Positions 46,401 through 56,230 of a stretch of 64,000 nucleotides of DNA are shown piece by piece. The stretch spans positions 9,735,028 through 9,799,027 of the forward strand of contig NW_023504022.1 of the NCBI RefSeq assembly GCF_014529535.1. Reading direction: 5' to 3'. This stretch comes from Bradysia coprophila (taxonomy: Eukaryota > Arthropoda > Insecta > Diptera > Sciaridae). Each line of letters begins with the position of its first letter. Within the stretch, counting starts at the first letter, position 1. Both the position numbers and the translations under genes were made by a program. The notes beneath the pieces were generated by a model. That model saw only the letters and a list, made by a program, of their open reading frames with translations, did no database searches and had not been told where the DNA came from.

Positions 46401-49400
46401 AGATGAGTGGTGCACGATAACTTGAGTAAATCTCAACGGATTTTCAAAAACTTTTTTTTATTCGATGAAGTATCGAAATCTTCAGGTCAAGTTTGAAAAT
46501 AGGTGGAACCATCTGGGAGTAGTTCTCAGAAGAAGCCGTTACAACTCTTTGTTAAGATGAGAAATATAGTAATTCACAACCGATTTAGAAAAAATGTTTG
46601 GAGGAGAATGGAATTACTGAGGTTAGGTTCCAAGGTAGATTATGTTGGTCTAACGATCTACCTGCTGTTGCTAAATGAATTTTGTATCTATTCAATAGTA
46701 TTTTGCCTCGTTACAAAAACGAATAAACAGAACAAAAATTAATGAGTTTAAGTTTAATTGAAGACATACTCCATTTTTTAAATGAAAAAATTACGATTTC
46801 TTTGAAAATTTCTGAATTTTTCTGTCGAAATTGAGTCTCCAGATAAATTTATTTTTTTAATTGCTGCTGTTGATGTATCTAATGCGATAAAAAAGGTTCC
46901 CTCAAGTTGTCCGTTTAATTAAATATTTTTTTTTTCGCTAAAATTGAGAAAACGGCAAAAAATAGTTCAAATTTCGTAGGTTTTCACATTTTTGACTCGT
47001 CTGTCCCATATAGAAAAATTTTTATGCATTGTTTCGGATGTGTTGACGTTAGTACTACAATTTTCTGTCATTTTCCGGCTCATTTCAAATTTAAATCGAA
47101 AATCGAAAGGAAACCGGTGCAAGAAAAATCCGATTGTGTATTAACCTCACTTTTTGCTCAATATCTCGGGTAATTTTTTTTTATCACTTTCGGAACTTTT
47201 TTGGCTGTAGTTACCTGTCGAATGAGCCTACTTACACGAAATCCGGTCGTAAGACACCGGCCAAAAATGACTTCAAAGTTAGCGGTTTTTTGTGTAGTGT
47301 CTACGGAAAATGACCATATTTCCGCCATTTTGTTTTTCCAAAAAAAAAGTTCTTCCATAAAACTTAGGTAATTAATGTACCTTTCTAACAAAAAAAAGAA
47401 ATCCGAACCAAGTCACTTCTATCTCGAGTTATAGCGATTCTTAGTTTTACACTAAAGCGGTAATTTTACCGGTAATACCGGTTCATCGACCTCAAGAAAA
47501 AAATTTAGTTCTAAGACTTTTGATACTCTATCAGAATCCATTCACAAAAAATCTTAAAACACAAGACACAAGCGTCTGGACTAGAGTTTTCAAGATTTTA
47601 ATTCTAAAATTCTTAAAAATTAATTTAAGAATTTTTGAGAATTAGTCCTTCAACTTAAAAAAATAATATCAAAAACACCGAAAATTACAAAAGTTCCTAA
47701 AAAAGATATTAGAAATCAACCTTCAACCAGAATCTTAAACAAACAAGAACATAAGATTAATGCCCCAGCGCCGGCTCACATTTAGTTCGTACAAATGTAT
47801 AATGAAAGACAAAGAGAAATCCAAATAACGATCTCGCAGACATTTTAACTCATGAATGAATAATTTCAATTTCCAGGAAACCGGATCAATTAGACCAGGC
47901 GTAATTGGCGGTTCCAAGCCTCGTGTGGCAACACCGGAAGTAGAGTCACGCATTGAGGAATACAAGCGCGAAAATCCAGGTATATTTTCATGGGAAATTC
48001 GCGATCGTCTAGTCAAAGAGGGCATTTGTGATCGTTCGTCTGCTCCATCGGTTTCAGCAATTTCAAGATTATTACGTGGCCGTGATGGTGATGACGACAA
48101 AAAGTCTGGTAAATTTTTAATATCAACATCCACCTGTAATAACCCAAAAAAAAAACCAAAACTCTTCACACACAAAACATTGTCCGAGAAACGAAAAAAA
48201 AAACTGAGTAGAAACAATAATGTAGCCGCCTTACATTAATAATGTTATGAGTTCACGATGCCCCCGAAAAATTTCAAATTCAACAAAACGAAAACCTTTG
48301 CTGTGTTTTTTTTTGTTACTTCTAGAAAATCATGTAATGATTATTAATGATGATTTTATGGACTTCAAAATTTCATAATTCATGACATGTTATATGCGTA
48401 TAGAAGAAACGGAAATATTTTAATAAATGACTAGGGAGTTCACCTAATTTAGTTAACTAATTACCAACTGGAAACGAACTAAAAAAATATTCATCAGTGT
48501 CAGCCTAATTATACGTTTTAATCAATGGGCCATTTTTTCTCTCTCGTCTTTTCTAGATTCATTGAAAAACGAATCCGATGGCGAACTCTCCGACTGCGAC
48601 AGTGAACCTGGCATTGCATTGAAACGGAAACAGCGGCGTTCGCGTACAACCTTTACAGCCGTTCAGCTGGACGAACTGGAGCGTGCCTTTGAGCGGACAC
48701 AGTATCCGGACATTTACACGCGTGAAGAATTGGCTCAGCGAACCAAACTAACCGAGGCTAGAATTCAAGTTTGGTTCAGTAATCGAAGAGCACGACTGCG
48801 AAAACAACAAAACTCCGGACCGAATTCGATGTACAATGGTGCGGTTCAGTATCCCATAAATGGGCCGCCCAATTACTCTGTAATGGGTCAACCAATGTCT
48901 GAACCATCCAACTATTCACCGCAACCCCATCAAAGTACATTTCACCCATTAATTGATTTGAACAGTTGGATCATTAAATCTGATTTATTTCCAGTTCACG
49001 ACTTCTATCCATCGCATATACATCAAAGCCATATTCCGACATCGCATGGTCACACAACTCCACCCCATCAGATTCACAATCCGACACCCAGTTACCCAAA
49101 TCACTCCAGCATGACAAGTTTGAATTCATCATCACCATACCATTTGACGAATACCATACCATCCACAATTGCTACTGAATCGCATCAGTTGATTGGTCGC
49201 GGAGACAGTCCTACTGATCATTACACAAGTCCCATTCAACTACCACCAACGCCAACCAGTCTGATAACCATTGCCGGTCCGAATAGTGGAAACAGTAATA
49301 GCAACGACGGATGCACACCAGCCGAGGAAAATGTCTCGATGCCGAGTCATTTGTCGCACACCAACAACAATCTGTATTCACCGTGGAACAACTCATCAAG

Positions 49401-49581
49401 TCGACCATTACAACCGATTTCACCTTCGGATGTGCAATCAGCACCCAACAATCAATTGCATCACATTACTTCTGGTTTGTTACATCATCAACCCACGTAT
49501 GTGCAGCAAAATTTGGCACCGTTTCCAACACACGCACCGACAAAGAATTTCATGCCTCAACAGTACTACTGGCCCTACTAG
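43429..49581 (+). CDS. prd: Paired (prd): paired-box plus paired-class homeodomain transcription factor
   Basis: Exons 43429-43616, 47877-48108 and 48557-49581 join in frame (acceptors tgttacag, tttccag, tttctag; donors CAG|gtgagg, TCTG|gtaaat). Exons one and two encode the paired domain, from [20 protein letters not shown] through the RED helix ([16 protein letters not shown] to [14 protein letters not shown]). The last exon carries [19 protein letters not shown] and a homeodomain ending [12 protein letters not shown], with Ser at position 50, the PAX/paired class. No octapeptide lies in the short linker, as in Drosophila Prd and unlike Gooseberry. A His/Pro-rich stretch ([20 protein letters not shown]) recalls the PRD repeat, and QLPPTPTSL matches the Prd C-terminus. 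Prd is a pair-rule DNA-binding regulator. The ATG at 43434 would give 479 residues; an upstream exon is likely (see 31095-31140). The paired-domain intron (43617-47876) holds two transposon relics. A 60-nt in-frame intron-like segment lies at 48935-48994. Confidence 0.93.
43836..45258. mobile_element. Non-autonomous hAT-type element, 1423 bp, in prd intron
   Basis: Terminal inverted repeats CAGGGGCGCCGACTT (43836) and AAGTCGGCGCCCCTG (ending 45258) are perfect inverse complements. They are flanked by the identical 8-bp target duplication cttcacga (43828-43835 and 45259-45266), the hAT hallmark. Inside lie subterminal gttgggtgc words and a 91-bp hairpin at 44722-44812 (catgcttgctatgggaaccg and its inverse). 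No transposase domain is readable. Confidence 0.9.
46178..47583. mobile_element. 1.4-kb inverted-repeat element in the same prd intron
   Basis: TAGTCCAGACGCTTGTGTC (46178-46196) is the exact inverse complement of 47565-47583, and a second block (ttttaagattttttgtgaat at 46214 against its inverse at 47540-47560) follows inside. The TA ends suit a TA-targeting family. The interior is non-coding and includes a ~130-bp module (46420-46560) shared with 61775-61930. Confidence 0.75.
48935..48994 (+). other. Cryptic 60-nt in-frame intron within the last prd exon
   Basis: CAAA|gtacat (donor) and tgatttatttccag|TTCACG (acceptor with a pyrimidine-rich tail) bound exactly 60 nt with no in-frame stop. 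Splicing would turn HQS...[10 protein letters not shown] into HQIHDFYPSH, closer to the QQYDFYGSH of Drosophila Prd. The length equals the short introns elsewhere in the window. It may be a constitutive intron or an optional one (exitron). Confidence 0.55.
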
Positions 49582-49619
49582 AAAATCCGATTTAACGCAC
49601 GATCAATCTGGATGAAGAT

Positions 49620-49800
49620 GAAGAATACCATCATCTGTTTTCGGCACCGACGACACCAATAGAGTGAGCAGCTCTGGTGATTGTGGTTCTATATAGCAAA
49701 ATGCACGTTGAAACGAATGAAGTAACAGATTTTGTATCAACAGATCAAACGAGCTACAAGATTCGACACGATTATAAATACTAGTGATATGCTTGCCGTC
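49620..49800 (+). repeat. Dispersed ~190-bp repeat in the prd 3' UTR
   Basis: Starts catcatctgttttcggcacc 40 bp after the prd stop and contains gaatgaagtaacagattttg tatcaac and actagtgatatgcttgccgt. The full module order is preserved, so this copy forms the first third of the presumed 3' UTR. Confidence 0.7.
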
Positions 49801-50070
49801 CGTGAAATGTTAATGATGACTTTCCGACGGATAATGTCGAATGAAGTGTTATACGATGATAGAATACCGTTCTGTGAATGATAACCGTTTGGAACAAAAA
49901 TTTTTGTTTCATTTTTATTTTCACTCAATGAAACTGTTATTTGTAATGGGAGACTATGTAAATTGTATAAGAATTTCCTACTAAGTGATTTCTCCATCAG
50001 TTTTAATTTTAATTAAGTGATTTTCGTCCAGTTTTTAGATTCTAAGAAATTTTAATCGATTCATGAAAAT

Positions 50071-50076
50071 AATAAA
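50071..50076 (+). terminator. Candidate polyadenylation signal of prd
   Basis: AATAAA in an A-rich run, about 490 bp after the prd stop. Earlier alternatives cannot be excluded. Confidence 0.4.
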
Positions 50077-51169
50077 AAAAAAATAAAACAAAAAACATCG
50101 AGCGAACGTTCACTTTGATCGAAAACTAACATACGTGAAGTCGAGAGTGAAGTATATTTTCGGATGGAGATGTTTTTGCTAAATTACTGCAAGACCGCAA
50201 TTAATCTAAAAATTTTTAAAAAAAATGCTTCATTCAGTGAAGCACTGAGTGCTTGTCTGAGTAATTGAATATAACTGTAACTGTCGCCAACAGAAGACTA
50301 GAGCAGTAGTGAATAGTAGGAACGGAAATCTAGATTAATTGTAAAAATAGAAGACAACACACCACGTCAACGGGCCTTAGCTGACTGAATAAATGGCAAT
50401 ACAAGACATTGTAACACTTTGTAAGTACAACAGAAGAATGAGAGATGTTGCTCGTAGATAATATCTCAGCCGCAAACCAATGAACCAATTCAATCAGACA
50501 TATTTGTAATTGTGAACAAATCTGATTGACGGAATCATAGTGTTGCGGTTGAAATTTACGAACTAGCAACTCAATAACTCAGTGCGAGTCGTTGGTATTT
50601 TGAGTTGGTATTTTGAACGGTTTATTCGCAAAAGATAAACCAGTTGTTTAACCAGGCCAGGTTAACCGATTCGGTGCAGTTATTCGTCGACATTCACTAG
50701 CGAATTTTTGACAGTCTTACCAAGACTACCCATATGACAGATGTATGTAGAGGAGATAGATAGATAGTGAACTTTGACATGCGTCCCTTAACGAAAAACA
50801 ATCGTTGTACGCACCCTTATAGGTTTCTTCCATCGTACGGTATAAACGAATTTTGACAGGCCGAAAACAACCGACACAGAAGCAAACATAACCGCAACTT
50901 AAACAAATTGGTTCGTTAAAACTTCAAAGTGAGGCTGTGTTGGCTTCTCTGTGGATGACGATTGACATTTTGAACGGCCTTGGAAGAAACCTATTACTGA
51001 GACAAAATTAATTTTATACATACGAACCACTTTTTTCATGCTTCGGGCCCGAAAATTAGGGCCTTGCATGAATCACTACGTACATACCGATACCTGTCTT
51101 GGACGATTAATGTTAGGCACTTTCGCTTGTAACCCTCAGTTAATTCAGGCTACAGCTCACGGCTATTCA

Positions 51170-51340
51170 TCTGTTACCCATAACGACGACAATAATAATA
51201 ACAAGCTCTGGGCAATGTAGTAAAACACATGTTAACAAAATTGAAGTACAAGATTTGAAATCAACCGATTGAAAATACTTTGATCGATGGAAGTAATAGA
51301 CCTGATAATAGTACTAGTCAAATGCTTGCCGTTTGCAACA
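51170..51340 (+). repeat. Dispersed ~190-bp repeat, best-preserved copy
   Basis: Module order: catctgttacccataacgac gacaataataataa; tgttaacaaaattgaagtac aagatttgaaatcaacc; aatactttgatcgatggaag taatagacc; tgataatagtactagtcaaa tgcttgccgtttgcaac. The same order recurs in about nine other places in the window. No terminal inverted repeats and no A tail are evident, so its class is open (SINE-like or solo relic). Confidence 0.7.
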
Positions 51341-51801
51341 AGTTAAGAGAAAAAAGGTTAATAATAATTTTTTCGCAAACCGAGGTGCTCTCAAGTCATT
51401 TGAAACCATTCAATCAACAAAAAACAAGGTTTTAAATGAAATGAGGATATACACAAAATTTGCTGAAGTTTTTTTTAAAGTAGAAGATTTTCTCAACGTG
51501 AGACCAGAATAGGGGACCCGAAATCTAACAGCTTTCTACAGAAGTTAGTGTTAAATTCTTTAATTAACAGAAGCCTGGCCGAACATATTCAAGATTGTCC
51601 AGTGCCGAACTGGCTACCAAAAGGAGCTTCGGGGAAAACATGAAAAAGCCCGTCATACCGGGATGATAATAGTTTCTGCCGAAAGCATAAAGCGTATTTT
51701 ATGTACGATTTTCAATTCTTTGATCAAAACATATTTTCTCCGAAATTTTTCGCAAGAGTTTGCTTCGTTTAGTCAAAAATTATTAAGAGGCACCGGTCCG
51801 T

Positions 51802-52009
51802 TGTACGACCGCAATTCTGACCACGAATTAGTTAGCTTTAAATAAAAATTAGTTTTGGTTGTAGTCGTTTGACCAGCTCTGAGAAAAGTGAGCAGTTTAA
51901 CGAAATTTTCATAAACAGCTCATTGTTCTCAGAGCTGGTCAAACTGCTACAACCAAATCTATTTTCTGTTGACAGCTAACACATTCGTGGTCGGAATTGC
52001 GGTCGTACA
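51802..52009. repeat. 208-bp imperfect palindrome
   Basis: tgtacgaccgcaattctgac and gaccagctctgagaa on the left match their inverse complements on the right (ggtcggaattgcggtcgtac ending 52009). The loop is about 30 nt. It is 105 bp from the next palindrome. Confidence 0.8.
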
Positions 52010-52115
52010 TTTTTGAAAAAGGATTCTCGTGGAAAGATATCATCAAAAGTAAACTAAATTCCAGTATTTAAAAATCGCCCAAATGTATGCTTTTCAGCAA
52101 AGTGCCGGTTCCTCT

Positions 52116-52507
52116 TAAGAGGGCAGACTAGGTGTGAAGTAGGCTGTAATTGAAAAATTGGTTTTAAAATTAATGTAGACCATTTAATGAAAATTTGTTC
52201 CAGCAATTAGATGAGCAATATGTTTATCTATCTCTAAAAAACGAAAAACGATTTACAATAAGCAACAGTTGGAAGAAAACCGATTTCCAAAATATGAACG
52301 TCGCTTAAAGTTAGGCTATGCAATGTTTTTTTGGAAATCGGTTTTCTTCCAACTGTTGCTTATTGTAAATCGTTTTTCATTTTTTAGAGATAGATAAACA
52401 TATTGCTCATCTAATTGCTGGAACAGATTTTCATTAAATGGTCTACATTAATTTTAAAACCAATTTTTCAATATATAGCCTACTTCACACCTAGTCTGCC
52501 CTCTTAA
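52116..52507. mobile_element. TTAA-flanked palindromic element (~384 bp)
   Basis: TTAA (52116-52119) GAGGGCAGACTAGGTGTGAA ... and its inverse complement ending CCCTC TTAA (52504-52507) define near-perfect arms of about 180 bp around a loop of about 40 nt. TTAA duplication is the piggyBac-type signature. Non-coding; the high arm identity suggests a recent origin or gene conversion between arms. Confidence 0.8.
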
Positions 52508-53271
52508 GGAAGTCACTTATTAGTCACTGAAAAAAAATGTGAAATAACAAGTACGAGCGAAGCGAGCAAAACTTATTTAGATCCAGAAATTTTCTCATTG
52601 TAAAAGAAAGTATGTCTCGTACTTAAAACTTCAAGGAAAAGATTTCAAAAAAGAAGTAGTTTCTAAAATCAAGAACTTGGTAGAATTTTAGATGTATTTA
52701 GTAGTTTGACAACTTTTAAAATTAAAACAGTGAGCCAAAATTTGATGCAGGAGCAGGGTTTTCTCAATGTGACTGTTTTCAGAAATTGATGCAAAATATT
52801 TATTCAAATATTCATTGCGATGAAAAGTTCGGTAGAAAATATTGGTAGATTGAAAGTACAATTAAAAGTTTGTGTAGCGCGCCGCAGGCGATTTTTTTTT
52901 GTATAGACGGTTTTATAAATTTCAATATGTCATTCCGGTCAAATCTTGAAGAAAATTTCGGACATTTCGGACAAGTGGGACGCCTGGGTTTGGGATTCAA
53001 CTATGAGTTATTGAAAAAATAAACTGATAATCCTGAACGATAATTTGATATACCAAAAAATCCTGCATATATCCTGCATTTCCGCCAAATTATATCCCCA
53101 ATTTTTTGCGATATCCTCAAAAAACATGATCATATCCCGACAAAGATAAATTCGATGTCCTAGAAAGATAAATCTGATGTACTTGAACGATAAGTTCTCC
53201 ATTTACGAATAGGAACGCAAAGGTGTTCTCTTCTCTTCAACTCTAAGGAATGCATCCTTTTACGAAGAGAA

Positions 53272-54369
53272 CACGGTGAGCTTGAAAAAAATTTTATTCG
53301 ACCTCTCGTGGACATGAAATGTTTTTAGTGGTTTTTGTAGAGGGCGGCACCACGAGTAAGAATAACATAACAAGAAAATATTTCGATGGGAAAATTTTTA
53401 ATGAGATCGATTTTTCATTTTTCTGTGCCCTGCAGGAAGCTTCGAAAACTGTTTGGACCCTACTGGTGACTTGTTTGATCACAAAAATATAGTTACTGTT
53501 TAGCCTGAGGTCTAAGCTTTACAGCGATACCAATCATGACATTCATGACTACCAACAAACATCTTTTATGAAGGAAAGTCATTCTGCTATGTCGATGTGA
53601 ATTTTAAAGGCTGTATCATACGTGGATTACTTTTATTTTCTCTTTAAATTATTTTTAGTTATTTTACATAATTTAAGGGGTTAATAAAAGGTCGAAAGAA
53701 GATTTTTAACTCGAAATAGGTTTCTTTGTAAATTGCACCCATTAGAAAACTGCATTATCTCGAGTCAAAAATTAACAAACCTTTCTTTTGTTTCGTTCGT
53801 AGTTTCTCCAATAGTCATTCTAAGCTAATTCTGCAACATTTTAGTTGTTTCCACTAAAAAAATGAGACATTATACGAAGAAATTTGGGTGGTCGTTCAGG
53901 TGTACCAACAAAGATTTTGTCAGAATGAAATCCAAGCTCATCCTCTGACCTTTTATTAACCCCTTAAATTATGTTAATTAACTAAAAATACTTTTTAAGA
54001 GAAAATATAAGTAATCCACGTATGATACAGCCTTTAAAATTCACATCGACATAGTAGAATGACTTTCCTTCATAAAAGATGTTTCTTGGTAGTCATGAAT
54101 GTCATGATTGGTATCGCTGTAAAGCCTAGACCTCAGGCTAAACAGTAACTATATTTTTGTGATCAAACAAGTCACCAGTAGGTTTCAAACAATTTTCGAA
54201 GCTTCCTGCAGGGCACAGAAAAACGAAAAATCGATCTAATTAAAAATTTTCCCATCGAAATATTTTCTTGTTATGTTATCCCTACTCGTGCTGCCGCCCT
54301 CTACAAAAACCACTAAAAACATTTCATGTCCACGAGAGGTCAAATAAAAAAAAATTCAAGCTCACCGTG
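53272..54369. repeat. 1.1-kb foldback with ~422-bp arms
   Basis: The arms 53272-53693 and 53947-54369 are inverse complements with few changes (for example cacggtgagcttgaaaaaaa against ttcaagctcaccgtg; cattcatgactaccaa against its near inverse near 54095). The 253-bp spacer is unique. Outside, the words gatatc(c/a)tg recur (ttttgaggatatc). No coding capacity. Confidence 0.9.
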
Positions 54370-54549
54370 AGAAGAGTAAAGTAAATCCTATTCTTTTTCA
54401 GGGATATCAAAAACAACTTTCAAGGATATCAATTTTAGACTATCAACAGTCATTTTGAGGGTATCAGTTCTTATTTTTTAGGACATAAAAATGATTTTTT
54501 GAGGATATCAAAATCCATTTTATTCTATCAGTTTATTTCCATGCAAAAT

Positions 54550-54729
54550 TTAATGCTGAAAACAAACGAGACATTGAAAACGTGTTTTGGTCCTAGTTTT
54601 CATTGACAAATGCAGCAATCGCAATTTTCGATAGAGAAATTTCTAAATTTATTTGACAGTTGCGACAATTTCGTCGTGAAAACAAGGACCAAAACACGTT
54701 TTGAATGCCTCGTTTGTTTTCAGCATTAA
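54550..54729. mobile_element. 180-bp MITE with ~52-bp inverted repeats and TTAA ends
   Basis: TTAATGCTGAAAACAAACGA (54550) continuing gacattgaaaacgtgttttg g is inverted at the right end, which finishes gttttcagcaTTAA (54729). TTAA on both sides suits a TTAA-targeting family. Same family as 13658-13777 (shared right terminus and interior tttatttgacagttg). Confidence 0.85.
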
Positions 54730-55018
54730 GGATTTCAGGGTGCCACCGCCACATCAAATAACTGTAAAATGAAAATCCTGTCTGCCATCGTTACTACCTG
54801 TCTAAGTCGCTAAGTAATGATACCAAGCACTTTACTCGAAGAATCTGTTACGGAGAACAAATTTGATCCAAAAATTCTATTTTGAGGCAACAACCGGCTG
54901 AATATAAATTTTCACTTTATTTCCAATCAAAACTGTACAAAATTTTGTTCCTAATATAATCAAAATGGAATTAGTTGAAATTCTCTACAATCTATGACTG
55001 CCACAAGTTATAAAATTT

Positions 55019-56230
55019 TCACAAGTCTGACTCAACACCAGCGTCAACAAAATCCCTAAAGAGATATCCACAATTAATTGGCAAACATCTGCAACGGCGA
55101 CGACGAGGACACACGTGAGATGCACAAAATAAATTTCATTAATTCGACCTAAATTTCACAGTGTTAATGACGGAAACAGTCCATACCTAAATACATTGTG
55201 CAATGCAAGCAAATAGCTTGGTATCGAAATTTCCTTCATGTTCCGTCTGTGTGCCTCAATGATTGCAGTGGCAGCACTTTTTGCTGGTACAATTCCTAAC
55301 AGACTCGGGAAACGAGTTTTCGGTTGTTTGCACAGCCCAGTATCAACAACGAACGGATAAACAACGGTTGTTTTGATCTGGAACGTTGATTAGGACTGTT
55401 CTTAGACAAAATCGCACAACAAAATCGAATTCATACGAACCATCGAATTCGTCTCTCGTATTTCTTCAGTCAGTCCTTCCATTAGCCCACGTACGGCAAA
55501 CTTTGTGGCACAGTATGGCACCAAATTATTTAAACCGCACAGTCCTGCCATTGATGACATTGCGATAATATGACCACGACCCTTGGCTACCATGTGTGGA
55601 AGGAAGGACTCCAATATCCAAAAGTTGGCGAATACATTCACTTCGAACACTTGACGAATTTCGCTTTCTGTGTGTTTCAGTAGTGGATGTGATGGCATTA
55701 CTCCTGCGTTGTTGACAACAACCGACACATGACCGATTTCCTTAATTATTCGATCGGCCAATTTTTGCAGTTCTTCACGATTTCTGACGTCACATCTGAA
55801 ATGAGACGAAGAGAATTTACCGCATTGCACAATGAAAAGTGAAATGATCAGCCAATCGTACTTATAACCGTAAGCGGTTCCAATACGAAGTGAATTTGCT
55901 TCCTCGACAACTTTGTCGTTATTTTCTTTGTTTATGTCGACGCATATCACTTCACATCCTAAAGCCGTGTACTGCAGTACAAGTTCCTTTCCAATACCGT
56001 GTCCACTTCCGGTGATCTTTTCAAATTATTCAAAGAAATTTTTCAGAAGAAATTCGCCAGTTAATGATATGAAACATTACCAAAACGATCTCGCCGCTAA
56101 TGTCCTTTGGCTTGTCTTTTATCACTTTTCTCATCAGAGAATAAATGATCTCGAACGCGAATTGAATTAGGATTAGGGTAAAATCTACAACTACTTTGGC
56201 GTATTCGTAAGCTTGTGCAAGACTAAACAT
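55019..56230 (-). CDS. Membrane-anchored short-chain dehydrogenase/reductase, SDR16C-like
   Basis: Five exons (56230-56081, 56016-55862, 55795-55441, 55377-55187, 55088-55019) join to 921 nt, 306 residues. Residues about 13-33 form a hydrophobic helix (VVVDFTLILIQFAFEIIYSL), the ER/lipid-droplet anchor typical of this subfamily. The Rossmann motif is TGSGHGIG (52-59), then D77, NNAG (130-133), the catalytic S182/S183 (MSSMAG), Y196 and K200 (YCATK), and YPFVVDTG after the active site. The tail RCLPINCGYLFRDFVDAGV also fits. Relatives include epidermal retinol dehydrogenase 2, RDH10 and 17-beta-HSD11/13, which oxidise retinol or steroid-like alcohols with NAD(P). Introns are 63-98 nt. Exon 3 uses an unusual donor, ATG|gttcgt. 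cttacag directly before the ATG suggests an intron in the 5' UTR. The active site is intact. Confidence 0.93.

Noticed and set aside
47735..48217. 160-residue minus-strand frame over the second paired-domain exon
   Set aside because: Antisense to a clearly conserved paired domain; its sequence is explained by the codon pattern of that domain.
43429..49581. Gooseberry or gooseberry-neuro instead of paired
   Set aside because: The octapeptide is absent, the [16 protein letters not shown] lead into the homeodomain, [18 protein letters not shown] and QLPPTP match Prd better; still a family-level judgement.
49271..49615. Open frames overlapping the last prd exon in other frames and on the opposite strand
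   Set aside because: They are shadows of the conserved homeodomain/His-Pro exon; no independent motif, start context or splice logic.
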